Shown piece by piece: positions 1 through 7,741 of a stretch of DNA of 64,000 bases. The position numbers were made by a program, and so were the translations under genes. The notes beneath the pieces are model-generated. The model saw only the letters and a list, made by a program, of their open reading frames with translations. It had not been told where the DNA came from and searched no databases. Source of the stretch: Promethearchaeota archaeon (GTDB lineage: Archaea > Asgardarchaeota > Thorarchaeia > Thorarchaeales > Thorarchaeaceae); the NCBI GenBank assembly GCA_014728035.1, contig WJMJ01000018.1:1-64000 (forward strand), written 5' to 3'. Positions within the stretch are counted from its first letter, which is position 1; each line of letters begins with the position of its first letter.

Positions 1-2
1 CC

Positions 3-896
3 ATGATCTACACCCCGAAAGCTGCTCCCATGCAGAAATCATTTTATGATGTTGATTTAGAAGAAAAAACTGTAGATGATTTAGAAGAGCTATCAATAGG
101 TAAAAGGACTCTTCAATTTGTTCATGCTCAATTTTTACACTGGCCAGAAACTATGATGACATATCTTGTCGAGGATGAAATAGTTTTCTCCTGTGACGCT
201 TTTGGTTCATTTGGAGCTCTCAATGGAAAACACTTTGATGATGAAATCAACATGGAAATGATTGAAAAAGAGAGCCGAAGATATCTTTCTGCAATCATAA
301 CATCATACCTCAGATTTGTCCAGAGAGCAATTGCCAAAGTCAAAGATTTGGGAATCGGAATCAAAATGATCGCTCCTAGCCACGGGCCCATCTATCGCAA
401 AGATCCAATGTGGGTTGTTAACCATTATGACCAATGGAGTAGAGATGAATTAGATAAGCACGTAGCAATAGTATATGGGTCAATGTATGGATTTAACCAG
501 CGAACTGCATTACTTCTCAAAAAGGAATTGTTAGAACTAGATGTTGAGGTTCGTATCCATAATGTATCATACACTGAGATGAGCAAAGTTCTAGTCGATT
601 CCGTTCGTGCAGGAGTGCTTGTAATAGGAACTCCAACTTATGATGCGCATCCATTTCCAAAGATCTGGGGTTATGTTAATGAGGTCTGTGGGAAACGATT
701 CCCCAAAAGACCAATCTTTCTCTTTGGTAATATGGGATGGGGTGGTGGTGGAGTAAGAAAGCTCAAAGCCCAACTAGAAGATAGCAGATATCAAGTTATG
801 GAACCAATTGTTAAAGTAAAAGCAAGACCAACTGAAGAAAACAAGGCAGAAATCAAAAAGTTGGCAAAAACCATAGCTGAGCAACTACCTAAATGA
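3..896 (+). CDS. A-type flavodiiron protein (FprA-like), 5' end cut by window
   Basis: Partial flavodiiron protein, which reduces O2 (to water) or NO in the cytoplasm with electrons from F420H2 or rubredoxin. The window starts inside the gene. About 100 residues are missing, including the HxExDH half of the diiron site. The remaining metallo-beta-lactamase part keeps HWPETM, the aspartate of SCDAFG and the histidine of SHGPIYR, which match the other diiron ligands. The flavodoxin domain starts near IVYGSMYGF and includes the FMN-loop stretch GTPTYDAHPFP and a glycine-rich GNMGWGGGG loop. Full-length relatives have about 400 residues; 297 are visible here. With rubrerythrin 0.8 kb downstream it suggests O2 detoxification. 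The electron donor cannot be read from the sequence. Confidence 0.9.
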   Translation: MIYTPKAAPMQKSFYDVDLEEKTVDDLEELSIGKRTLQFVHAQFLHWPETMMTYLVEDEIVFSCDAFGSFGALNGKHFDDEINMEMIEKESRRYLSAIITSYLRFVQRAIAKVKDLGIGIKMIAPSHGPIYRKDPMWVVNHYDQWSRDELDKHVAIVYGSMYGFNQRTALLLKKELLELDVEVRIHNVSYTEMSKVLVDSVRAGVLVIGTPTYDAHPFPKIWGYVNEVCGKRFPKRPIFLFGNMGWGGGGVRKLKAQLEDSRYQVMEPIVKVKARPTEENKAEIKKLAKTIAEQLPK

Positions 897-910
897 AAAT
901 CTTTCCGCAT

Positions 911-939
911 GGAAGGGATACTATCCAAGTATTCCTTTC
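911..939. terminator. Candidate bidirectional hairpin between convergent genes
   Basis: A 12-bp imperfect stem (with G-T pairs) and a five-base loop sits between the flavodiiron stop and the stop of the convergent gene, overlapping the latter. There is no long T-run, so termination is only inferred from its position. Confidence 0.35.
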
Positions 940-1549
940 ATCTCGAACCTCTTGCTATTTTTTCCACCAGAACCTCCATCTTCTCCGATAGCAAATCATC
1001 AATGATCTCATAGATTCCATTGAAATCGAAGATCGAGGCTAATAATCTTGCGAATGAAAGATTGTACAGAATTGAAACGGTCGGGTCATTCAGCTGATAT
1101 AGCTGGGAGAGGTTTTCTTTTGCCGTCTTCCTTGGCATTGCAGTTTCTATTACAGTGGTAGCTTTAGATACAGCTTCAGACATATATGACTCGAATTCAT
1201 GTTGTTGCATTCGGCTTCGGATAGGTGCAATGAGAAAGTTAATTGCAAGAGGAACATCTAAATTATCATCCAAATCTGATGTAATACGTTGAAATTCTTC
1301 CCACTCCGATTCTATGTCTAGAGGCAATGTCTTATCAAGTTCAACAAGATATTCATAATGTTGCTCATTTTTGATTAAATCCAAATTTGCTGAAAATGTA
1401 TCAACTAGCGCTTCAGCAACTCTACGTATGTGAGGGATTTTGATTTTGATTCGCTTGTCCCTACTATAGAGAATATCCTCACTATCTGAACAAAACTGCT
1501 GATAAACTAGGTATCTAATCATACCTAGAAGAGAATCGTCCATATCCAT
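938..1549 (-). CDS. Hypothetical alpha-helical protein
   Basis: A 203-residue soluble protein I do not recognise. It is predicted mostly helical, has no membrane segment, signal peptide or cysteine cluster, and is rich in acidic residues, with a hydrophobic helical C-terminal half. It begins with MDMDD and ends close to the convergent flavodiiron gene. Codon use and composition match the neighbours, so it is probably a real gene. No function is proposed. Confidence 0.6.
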   Translation of the reverse strand: MDMDDSLLGMIRYLVYQQFCSDSEDILYSRDKRIKIKIPHIRRVAEALVDTFSANLDLIKNEQHYEYLVELDKTLPLDIESEWEEFQRITSDLDDNLDVPLAINFLIAPIRSRMQQHEFESYMSEAVSKATTVIETAMPRKTAKENLSQLYQLNDPTVSILYNLSFARLLASIFDFNGIYEIIDDLLSEKMEVLVEKIARGSR

Positions 1550-1697
1550 ACCCGCTCTAATAATTATTATGACCTATGAGTATTTAATATCTTTTGTTAG
1601 TGTATTCAGATGTTTAGTTAAACAAATATCGTTACAAACACAGCCTTAATAGTACTAATGAGTCTGCATACCCAGTTGTTACTACCTTGTAGAAACA

Positions 1698-2297
1698 ATG
1701 GAGGAAAATAATTTGGATTTGAAAGGAACAGAAACTGAAAAGAACCTCCTCATATCATTTGCAGGTGAATCACAAGCAAGAAACAGATACACCTACTACG
1801 CTAAAGAAGCAAAGAAAGAAGGTTACGTGCAAATTCAGCAAGTCTTTCTTGAAACTGCTGATCAAGAAAAGGAACACGCAAAGAGATTCTTCAAATTTCT
1901 AAAGAAGGGTGGAGCTACTCCAATGTTGGAAGTCGGTTATGAATTTCCATCCGGACCTTTAGGTACAACTGAAGAGAACCTTAGAGCAGCTGCAGCAGGC
2001 GAGAAACATGAGCATTCCAAGATGTATCCTGGTTTTGCTGAAATTGCAGAGAAGGAAGGATTCTCTGAAATTGCACATACTTGGAGGATGATTGCAAAAG
2101 CGGAACAATGGCATGAAGAGAGATACTTAAAGCTTGCAGAGAATATCGCAAACGGTACTGTATTCAAGCGTAATGAAAAAATCAAGTGGGAATGTCAGAA
2201 TTGTGGATACATCCATGAAGGAACTCATCCACCTGATAAATGCCCTGCATGTGATCATGCAAAAGCCTACTTCAAAATTCATTTTGGCAATTTCTAA
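1698..2297 (+). CDS. Rubrerythrin
   Basis: Peroxide-reducing diiron protein. Residues 1-150 are a ferritin-like four-helix domain with the diiron motifs: Glu24 in GESQARNRY, ExxH at 57-60, the HEHSKMY helix near 104-110 and AEQWHEERY near 135-143. Residues 164-199 are a rubredoxin-like domain with CxxC at 166/169 and CPAC at 182/185. The length (199 aa) is normal. It probably reduces H2O2 to water in the cytoplasm using rubredoxin or ferredoxin electrons, and it sits near a flavodiiron protein in an oxidative-stress neighbourhood. It is followed by a convincing hairpin plus T-run, so it is likely transcribed alone. Confidence 0.95.
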   Translation: MEENNLDLKGTETEKNLLISFAGESQARNRYTYYAKEAKKEGYVQIQQVFLETADQEKEHAKRFFKFLKKGGATPMLEVGYEFPSGPLGTTEENLRAAAAGEKHEHSKMYPGFAEIAEKEGFSEIAHTWRMIAKAEQWHEERYLKLAENIANGTVFKRNEKIKWECQNCGYIHEGTHPPDKCPACDHAKAYFKIHFGNF

Positions 2298-2306
2298 ATC
2301 TTTACA

Positions 2307-2345
2307 CCTTGGCTTAACAAGTCAAGGTTCTTTCTTTATTTTCAC
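2307..2345 (+). terminator. Hairpin plus T-rich terminator of the rubrerythrin gene
   Basis: A 9-bp stem (2307-2315 with 2319-2327, one G-T pair, 3-base loop) is followed immediately by a T-rich tract (2328-2345), ten bases after the rubrerythrin stop. Confidence 0.7.
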
Positions 2346-2499
2346 AGACATTTATTCTGCGTCCAATATCCAAGAAAATTGGATTGCGAAAATTTTCAGT
2401 TGAATAATTAAAATAACAAGTATATTGCATCGGGCTCGTATTATAATTAGTAAGAAAATCACTTTTATTGTGGTTTAAAGTCAGAAAGTATATGATAGT

Positions 2500-3612
2500 T
2501 TGGGAGGTCTGAGGAAACCAGTAGATGTAATTCAGGAAGTTATAGATCGATGGGACTATCGGCAGAAATATCCATGGACTATCGGAAAAAGCAGAGAAGT
2601 CGAAAACGACTCAAAAACAATATTAGAATACGTTGTTAAAGAACTGGAAATTGGGAAAGAAGAATTTAGAAAGAAAAAGTACAAAGATGCTTATCTAAGA
2701 CTTGAGAAAATACATCAACATCTCACGGAAAACAGCAGAGTTTTGAAAACACACCTAGGAAGAAAAAGATTCGACGAATTAGAAAATAGCGTTAGAAGAG
2801 AGTTCTTTATTGCAAAAGCTGAAAGCATTTGTATAGATTTAGAAGATGTAATTGAAACGATTAAGCATTTTACGACCAATCCAAATCTGGAAACATCACC
2901 ATTGGAGCTGAAGAAAAAAGGAGAGAAACTAGCTGAAGATTTCGATGATCTTTGTAAAGAGCCTACTGTCAGATCATATCAGATTAGATGTCAACATCTA
3001 ACAGACCAATTCATTTCTGCAATCTCTGAAATTCCTGATGATGAATTCAAGAGTGGGAGTATTTCAGAAACACTCAAGGATGCATTTGGACAACTCTCAA
3101 AGAAATTAAGACCAAAAAGCAGCGTAGAGATTTCTCTTGGTAAACTACTCAAGGACTTGGAAATTACCTTACAACAATCATATTCAGAAGAACTGACAAT
3201 CAAAGAACGAATATACAAACTTCAGAAGACAATACTACACTTGGAAGAGATATATGAAGATATTGAACAAGAAGAAAAACTAGCTGAAAAGACTCGGTCT
3301 AAAATTGCAGAAGGAAAAGAACGAGTCGAAGAGCTTAGAAATATAGATAAGATAACCACTTTGCCAGATGAAATAGAGTATATTCGCAATCGAGACCAAG
3401 CTTTAAGGGAAGGAGATGCATTTCTTTGGAAAATAAAATCGGACCTTAAAGAGATAGAGAATTATCAGAAAGATAGTGATAGATACTGGGAACTTTACGA
3501 AGAAATTCAGAATAATATCCTAAAACTGAGAGCTTTGGTAGAACACTTTGATATATCATATATTTCGGTAGAACTGGAGAAGCTAGAAGAAGTCTACGAG
3601 AAACTTGGTTGA
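2500..3612 (+). CDS. Hypothetical coiled-coil protein, TTG start
   Basis: A 370-residue, highly charged Lys/Glu-rich protein with long heptad-like helices throughout, especially residues 60-130 and 200-360. It has no cysteine clusters, membrane segments or recognised catalytic motif. The TTG at 2500 is the first usable in-frame start after a stop at 2476; no strong ribosome binding site is visible. A structural or scaffold role is only a guess from composition. Confidence 0.6.
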   Translation: MGGLRKPVDVIQEVIDRWDYRQKYPWTIGKSREVENDSKTILEYVVKELEIGKEEFRKKKYKDAYLRLEKIHQHLTENSRVLKTHLGRKRFDELENSVRREFFIAKAESICIDLEDVIETIKHFTTNPNLETSPLELKKKGEKLAEDFDDLCKEPTVRSYQIRCQHLTDQFISAISEIPDDEFKSGSISETLKDAFGQLSKKLRPKSSVEISLGKLLKDLEITLQQSYSEELTIKERIYKLQKTILHLEEIYEDIEQEEKLAEKTRSKIAEGKERVEELRNIDKITTLPDEIEYIRNRDQALREGDAFLWKIKSDLKEIENYQKDSDRYWELYEEIQNNILKLRALVEHFDISYISVELEKLEEVYEKLG

Positions 3613-3624
3613 AAATATGAATAA

Positions 3625-3717
3625 GAGTGGCGCAGTCAGCGGTGTTGTGGGAGGGGGGATTGTTGAGACATTTTCGGGGATTGACAAAACAAGTGTTGCT
3701 GACTTATTTCGCCACTC
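3625..3717. ncRNA. Candidate structured RNA or inverted-repeat element
   Basis: A 93-base G-rich segment in an otherwise AT-rich intergenic region. An outer perfect 8-bp inverted repeat (3625-3632 with 3710-3717) encloses an inner perfect 7-bp repeat (3634-3640 with 3698-3704). Between them lie G-runs (around 3649-3658 and 3676-3679). No reading frame fits it. It has an acceptor-like stem but no anticodon arm or T-loop, so it is not a tRNA. It could be an ncRNA or the remnant of a small inverted-repeat element; the strand is unknown. Confidence 0.35.
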
Positions 3718-3790
3718 GCTAAGATGTTCCCGTATTGGCACAATATATCACTGAGTGTTATTCACACCTTATACAGGTCTGACCCTATGT

Positions 3791-4381
3791 CTAGAATGAA
3801 CCATCATATCTTTCAAAGAATGATTTGGTTAGAAATGCCCGATATGCAAATCCACCCCATCCGGACTGTTTCATCAGCTCATTGACCTCTTCTAGCAATT
3901 GTTTTCGGGTCATGGTCGTAACTTCAGCAATCTCATAGGTATCGATTGGGTTTAGCTCACCAGCAACATAGTCTGCAAGAAAAACAAGAGAGCGCCATGG
4001 TATTAACCCAGAGGAGCATCTGACGTTAAGACTTAGGTCAAGCACGAACTCTTTCAACTTCACTTCAGTACCAGTTTCTTCATACATTTCACGTAATGCT
4101 GCTTCTTCTATACTCTCCCCAGGATAGGCACCACCAGAGGGAGCCCTATAGATCCCAGTGCCTGCATAATCATGCTTCTGTATAACAATGAATTCAGAAC
4201 CCTTTCTAATGAAACAGGTTATATCATGATTCCTCCCTTTTGCTGCACTTCTTTGTACTAATTCACATTCAAAATCAAGAAAGTCAGCGGCAAAGCTAAG
4301 TCTATCTGGTTTACCATATTTCTCAATCATTTGCAAATAATCACGAGGATCCAGACCAGTCAGCATAGTTCGGTCAAACAT
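3791..4381 (-). CDS. Nudix hydrolase
   Basis: A 197-residue Nudix-family pyrophosphohydrolase. The Nudix box Gx5Ex7REUxEExGU is complete: the glycine lies in SGGAYPG, and the helix reads REMYEETG. The start is set at the ATG of MFDRTMLTG (4381). The frame is open further upstream, but that extension would run through the start region of the divergent macro-domain gene and looks non-coding (Cys/Ser-rich). The substrate is not predictable; a nucleoside diphosphate derivative such as ADP-ribose would suit the divergent macro-domain neighbours, which is inference. Confidence 0.88.
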   Translation of the reverse strand: MFDRTMLTGLDPRDYLQMIEKYGKPDRLSFAADFLDFECELVQRSAAKGRNHDITCFIRKGSEFIVIQKHDYAGTGIYRAPSGGAYPGESIEEAALREMYEETGTEVKLKEFVLDLSLNVRCSSGLIPWRSLVFLADYVAGELNPIDTYEIAEVTTMTRKQLLEEVNELMKQSGWGGFAYRAFLTKSFFERYDGSF

Positions 4382-4465
4382 GTAGCGGATAATAAAGCAA
4401 AAAGAATTGTGGCACGACAATTTTTTACGCACTCGCGTACTAATAGGATATAGAGAGGAATAAGC

Positions 4466-4996
4466 TTGGGAATAAAGAAGACAATAGGAGAAATATTGGT
4501 AGAAGTACATAAGGGAGATATCACTTCCTTTGAAGTCAGTGCTATTGTAAACGCAGCGAATTCTGCCTTGTGGATGGGTTCGGGGGTTGCAGGTGCAATT
4601 AAGAGCAAAGGCGGTACAGAAATTGAGGCGGAAGCTATGGCTAAAGGACCTATTCTTCCTGGTCAAGCTGTTATTACTACAGCGGGGAAACTTCCAGCAA
4701 AGTACGTGATTCATTGTGCAGGGATGGCGCCTGGTGAGCCTGCTAAAGCAGATTATGTCAGATCATCAGTAACTCATGCTCTCCAGTTAGCTTCAGATAA
4801 GAACCTTGATACAATCTCATTTCCAGCAATTGGAGCTGGAGTTGGAGGTCTTACCCACAAAGAGTCGGCAATGGCAATTCTTGAAGCAGTATCAGAATAT
4901 GCTAATGGGTCTGGTTCTGTTAAGAAAATCCTGCTAATTGGTTACGAAGATAAAAGCGTAGATGTTTTCAAAAAAACCTTGAGAAGATTTGGGTGA
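4466..4996 (+). CDS. Macro-domain (ADP-ribose-binding) protein, TTG start
   Basis: A 176-residue macro domain of the kind that binds or hydrolyses ADP-ribose derivatives. Recognisable elements are VHKGDIT near the N-terminus, the IVNAANSAL loop, the glycine-rich GSGVAGAI ligand loop and the FPAIGAGVGG loop. The TTG start at 4466 is supported by AGAGAGGA (4452-4459), six bases upstream. It overlaps no neighbour upstream and its stop is four bases from the start of the next gene, with which it clearly forms an operon. Confidence 0.9.
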   Translation: MGIKKTIGEILVEVHKGDITSFEVSAIVNAANSALWMGSGVAGAIKSKGGTEIEAEAMAKGPILPGQAVITTAGKLPAKYVIHCAGMAPGEPAKADYVRSSVTHALQLASDKNLDTISFPAIGAGVGGLTHKESAMAILEAVSEYANGSGSVKKILLIGYEDKSVDVFKKTLRRFG

Positions 4997-5000
4997 AGAG

Positions 5001-5474
5001 ATGAAAGAGTGGGATATTGCTGATATCAGTATTCGGTTGCAACTTGGACCAATAGATGATTCAGCTATGGACCTAGTTGTCAAGACTAGAAATATTTCAT
5101 TAGGATTAGCACCACCTGGTACTCCTTTAGCAGCTGGTTCTATATCAATGAAAGAAGAAACCTCAGCTAAGGATTGCATATATTGGCCTGCAATTGCATT
5201 GAGTGATACTGATAGAAGAAATAGAATCTTCAAAGCAGCAGAAAAAGCTCTGGAGAGAGCTATTAATACTAAAGCAAATGATATTGGTTTTTTTACTATG
5301 GGACTTGAAGTTGCAAGGATACCATCTTGGGAAATAGCAGAAGAAATTGTGAAAGCTGTAGTAGCACATGGCAAGAATCATTCATCGCTACTGAAAATCA
5401 ATCTGATAGCAAGTACACCCACCCAAGTGAGTTCTTTTGAATTTGCGTTGAACAATTGGCAAATACTACCATAA
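5001..5474 (+). CDS. Divergent macro-domain-like protein
   Basis: A 157-residue protein directly downstream of the macro-domain gene. The ATG at 5001 follows GGTGA (4992-4996) by four bases and is preferred over a TTG inside the preceding gene. The overall pattern resembles a macro domain: an N-terminal strand, a central loop, helix AAEKALERAI, then DIGFFTMGLEVARIPSWE in place of the usual FPAIGxGxGG loop, and a closing strand LLKINLIAS. The NAAN and GxGVAGAI ligand loops are not present. It may be a diverged paralogue, perhaps a partner subunit. Moderate certainty. Confidence 0.7.
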   Translation: MKEWDIADISIRLQLGPIDDSAMDLVVKTRNISLGLAPPGTPLAAGSISMKEETSAKDCIYWPAIALSDTDRRNRIFKAAEKALERAINTKANDIGFFTMGLEVARIPSWEIAEEIVKAVVAHGKNHSSLLKINLIASTPTQVSSFEFALNNWQILP

Positions 5475-5480
5475 AGTAGA

Positions 5481-5500
5481 AGGTTAGCCGAAGCTAACCT
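5481..5500. terminator. Perfect hairpin between convergent genes
   Basis: A perfect 8-bp stem (5481-5488 with 5493-5500) and CGAA tetraloop lie seven bases after the macro-like gene and six before the stop of the convergent oxidoreductase. This is a likely bidirectional terminator. Confidence 0.65.
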
Positions 5501-5506
5501 AGGATA

Positions 5507-6868
5507 TTATATTTTCAATCTTCGACGTGCTGCAAGAGCTGAAGTAACCATAGGATCCCAAGTATCACAGATAGCTGGAGCATAGCAGTTTTCAAAATCA
5601 AATAAATCAGCTGCATCAATATTGTGCTGTATACCCAATGTGACGACGTTAATCCTCATAGCAGCATCTTCGAGTGACACCATCTGGCCTCCTACAAGTT
5701 TTCCTGTTTCTTTATGATAATATGTCTTCACTTTGATTTCCTTCCCGCCTTTGTAATAGGGAGGTTTGGTGAGACCTTTAATAGAGCCAACAGCTAAAGG
5801 TACTTCATATTTGTCAGCCATGTCTTTGGTGAGACCAGTACTAGCAATCTCCATACCGAATAGCTTTGTTACTTTGGCCCCGACAATCCCAGGAAATGTT
5901 TCATCACCACCTGCTGCATTGATACCAGCAACACGAGCCTGTCTAACAGCAATGGTACCCAATCCTCCTGTTAAGCGATTCTTAGTGATGAATTCTGCAC
6001 CTTCTGCACAGTCTCCGCAAGCATAGACATTGGCTATATTTGTTAGCATTTTCTCATCTGTTACTATACCACGTGAGGGCCCGATTTTACAACCGATAGA
6101 TTCTGCAAGTTCAGTTATCGGTCGAACACCTGTAGCAACTATGACTATATCAGCAGGAATTTCTGATTCTTCTCCAGATTCACGATTCTTTATGATGACA
6201 CCTTTTGGTTCATCGCTTCCAGTGATTTCTTGAGCTGCTGTATTTAGAACTAGGTTTACACCGTGCTCTTGACAGTGATCCTCAACTATTTTTGCCATAT
6301 CTGAATCGAGCATTGCTAACAAGATATGAGGGAGGAATTCAACAATGGTGACATCTGCACCACATTCGTGAAACGCTTCAGCTGTTTCCACACCAACGAG
6401 TCCTCCACCGATAACCACTACGTTCTTAGCTTTATCAACTTCTTTGGCAAGAGCTTTTGCATCATTTAAAGTCCGAAGACCATATACTCGTTTCTTATCA
6501 AGACCTTTGATTGGTGGATCAGCGTTCTCAGCACCTGTAGCAAAGATTAGAGCATCGTACTCCAATTCACCTGATTCGTCCGGACCTTCATATTTCAGAA
6601 TCATAGAATCATGATTTATTTCTGTTACAGTTGTCTGAAGTTTTGCATCGATTTTCATCATTGACCAATTATCTTCATCTGTAAGAATTAAATCCTCAAA
6701 ATCTTCGACTTTCCCTGAGATGGTATATGGGAGTCCGCATCTGGAGTATTGCGAGTAAGGCTCGATATTGAAGATGGTTATCTCAGCTTTTCTGTTGAAT
6801 TTTCGGGCTTGCATTGCCGCTGTAGCACCAGCAGCTCCACACCCTATTACGGCAATTCGATCAGCCAT
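5507..6868 (-). CDS. FAD pyridine nucleotide-disulfide oxidoreductase (CoA-disulfide reductase/NADH oxidase type)
   Basis: A 453-residue flavoprotein. It has an N-terminal FAD Rossmann motif (GCGAAG), the redox-active single cysteine Cys44 in SRCGLPY typical of CoA-disulfide reductase and NADH oxidase or peroxidase, a second GGGLVG dinucleotide motif for NAD(P)H, a C-terminal FAD motif VYACGDCAE and a dimerisation domain. It probably reduces CoA disulfide, polysulfide or O2 with NAD(P)H in the cytoplasm; members of this family are hard to separate by sequence. The start is placed at MADRIAVIGCG; further Met codons lie upstream (6880, 6925) in a poorly coding extension. Confidence 0.9.
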   Translation of the reverse strand: MADRIAVIGCGAAGATAAMQARKFNRKAEITIFNIEPYSQYSRCGLPYTISGKVEDFEDLILTDEDNWSMMKIDAKLQTTVTEINHDSMILKYEGPDESGELEYDALIFATGAENADPPIKGLDKKRVYGLRTLNDAKALAKEVDKAKNVVVIGGGLVGVETAEAFHECGADVTIVEFLPHILLAMLDSDMAKIVEDHCQEHGVNLVLNTAAQEITGSDEPKGVIIKNRESGEESEIPADIVIVATGVRPITELAESIGCKIGPSRGIVTDEKMLTNIANVYACGDCAEGAEFITKNRLTGGLGTIAVRQARVAGINAAGGDETFPGIVGAKVTKLFGMEIASTGLTKDMADKYEVPLAVGSIKGLTKPPYYKGGKEIKVKTYYHKETGKLVGGQMVSLEDAAMRINVVTLGIQHNIDAADLFDFENCYAPAICDTWDPMVTSALAARRRLKI

Positions 6869-7361
6869 TAGTAGCACCATTAGATATCTAATAATAATCC
6901 AATTCCTCCCATAGCTCAACTTCAATGTTTGGGAGTAGGATACACTTCCTTAGAAAATGCTAATTAATAAATCAAACTTTGAATATTGACAGGATTTGAG
7001 TATTAGACAATTCACGATATCCTGACTCCAATCAGATATCCTGTGTTTGTAAAGACGATTTCCTAAATTAAGAAAACGAAAATTATCAGAAAGTAAAAAG
7101 GTCTGATACCACCAAAATGAATAGAATTATGATAAATGTAAAAGCTAGCCCCAAGATGAAAGAAGCTTCATGTAACCACAACAACAGTCTAATGTGTATT
7201 ATTTGAATCGGTTGGTGCTGGAGAGCTCGTTTTCTAAATTTAATAACTCAATCTTGTTTCAGAGAAAAAAGAAGTATCAAAGAAATACGGTAAAAGTAAA
7301 ACGAATTTTTAATAAGTAAAGAAAATGTAATACTATCCGATTTGCTTCAGGAGAAATGATT
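6869..7361. other. Intergenic region of about 490 bases without a convincing gene
   Basis: AT-rich. It contains a short direct repeat (GATATCCTG at 7016 and 7035) and a 29-codon reading frame with no ribosome binding site. It should carry the promoters of the two divergent flanking genes. I see no tRNA, stable hairpin or mobile-element end. Confidence 0.5.
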
Positions 7362-7592
7362 ATGCAATTCGGTGAAATTCTGGAAGGTTTGGAATTAGTT
7401 TTCCTAATCATAATTGCAGGAATTGCCTTAGTAATAGCGATTTGTGTAATAGGTTGTGATTATGCTACAACACCCAGCGGAAAAAAAGACAAACCTGAAG
7501 GAGAAAAAGAAGTAGAAACAACTCCCAAGGATTATGCAATTATCTGCGTGATTCTAATTTTTATAATGGTTGCAATAAACGTTATTTTCTAA
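7362..7592 (+). CDS. Small two-TM membrane protein
   Basis: A 76-residue protein with two hydrophobic helices (roughly residues 10-32 and 57-75) separated by a charged Lys/Glu linker. The ATG at 7362 lies eight bases after AGGAG (7349-7353), a better spacing than the ATG at 7356. The function is unknown. It precedes the large surface-protein gene by about 150 bases and may or may not be cotranscribed with it. Confidence 0.6.
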   Translation: MQFGEILEGLELVFLIIIAGIALVIAICVIGCDYATTPSGKKDKPEGEKEVETTPKDYAIICVILIFIMVAINVIF

Positions 7593-7741
7593 AAATGCAA
7601 TATAATAGGAAGACACACAAATTATCATGAGAAGATGAGTACTAGAATAGTAGGTGAAATGGAAAAATCATAAAAGCAGTAAATTTCCGCAAAGGATAGC
7701 CAGCCCCCTGTTGGTTGAGTAGTCAGTGGAATGAATTCTGC

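Noticed and set aside
3625..3717. tRNA gene suggested by the terminal 8-bp stem and a D-arm-like GGCGCAGTCAGC
   Set aside because: No anticodon arm, T-loop or CCA-compatible end, and the stem is 8 bp. It is kept only as an unassigned structured element.
4934..5374. 146-codon reading frame on the minus strand opposite the macro-like gene
   Set aside because: Antisense shadow. The plus strand has an operon-linked gene with a ribosome binding site, while the antisense product is Ser/Ala-rich and shows no family features.
7016..7043. Direct repeat GATATCCTG twice in the gap before the small membrane gene
   Set aside because: Two short copies only, with no promoter or known operator at matching distance; chance is likely in an AT-rich region.
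7117..7206. 29-codon reading frame in the intergenic region
   Set aside because: No ribosome binding site and no recognisable product.
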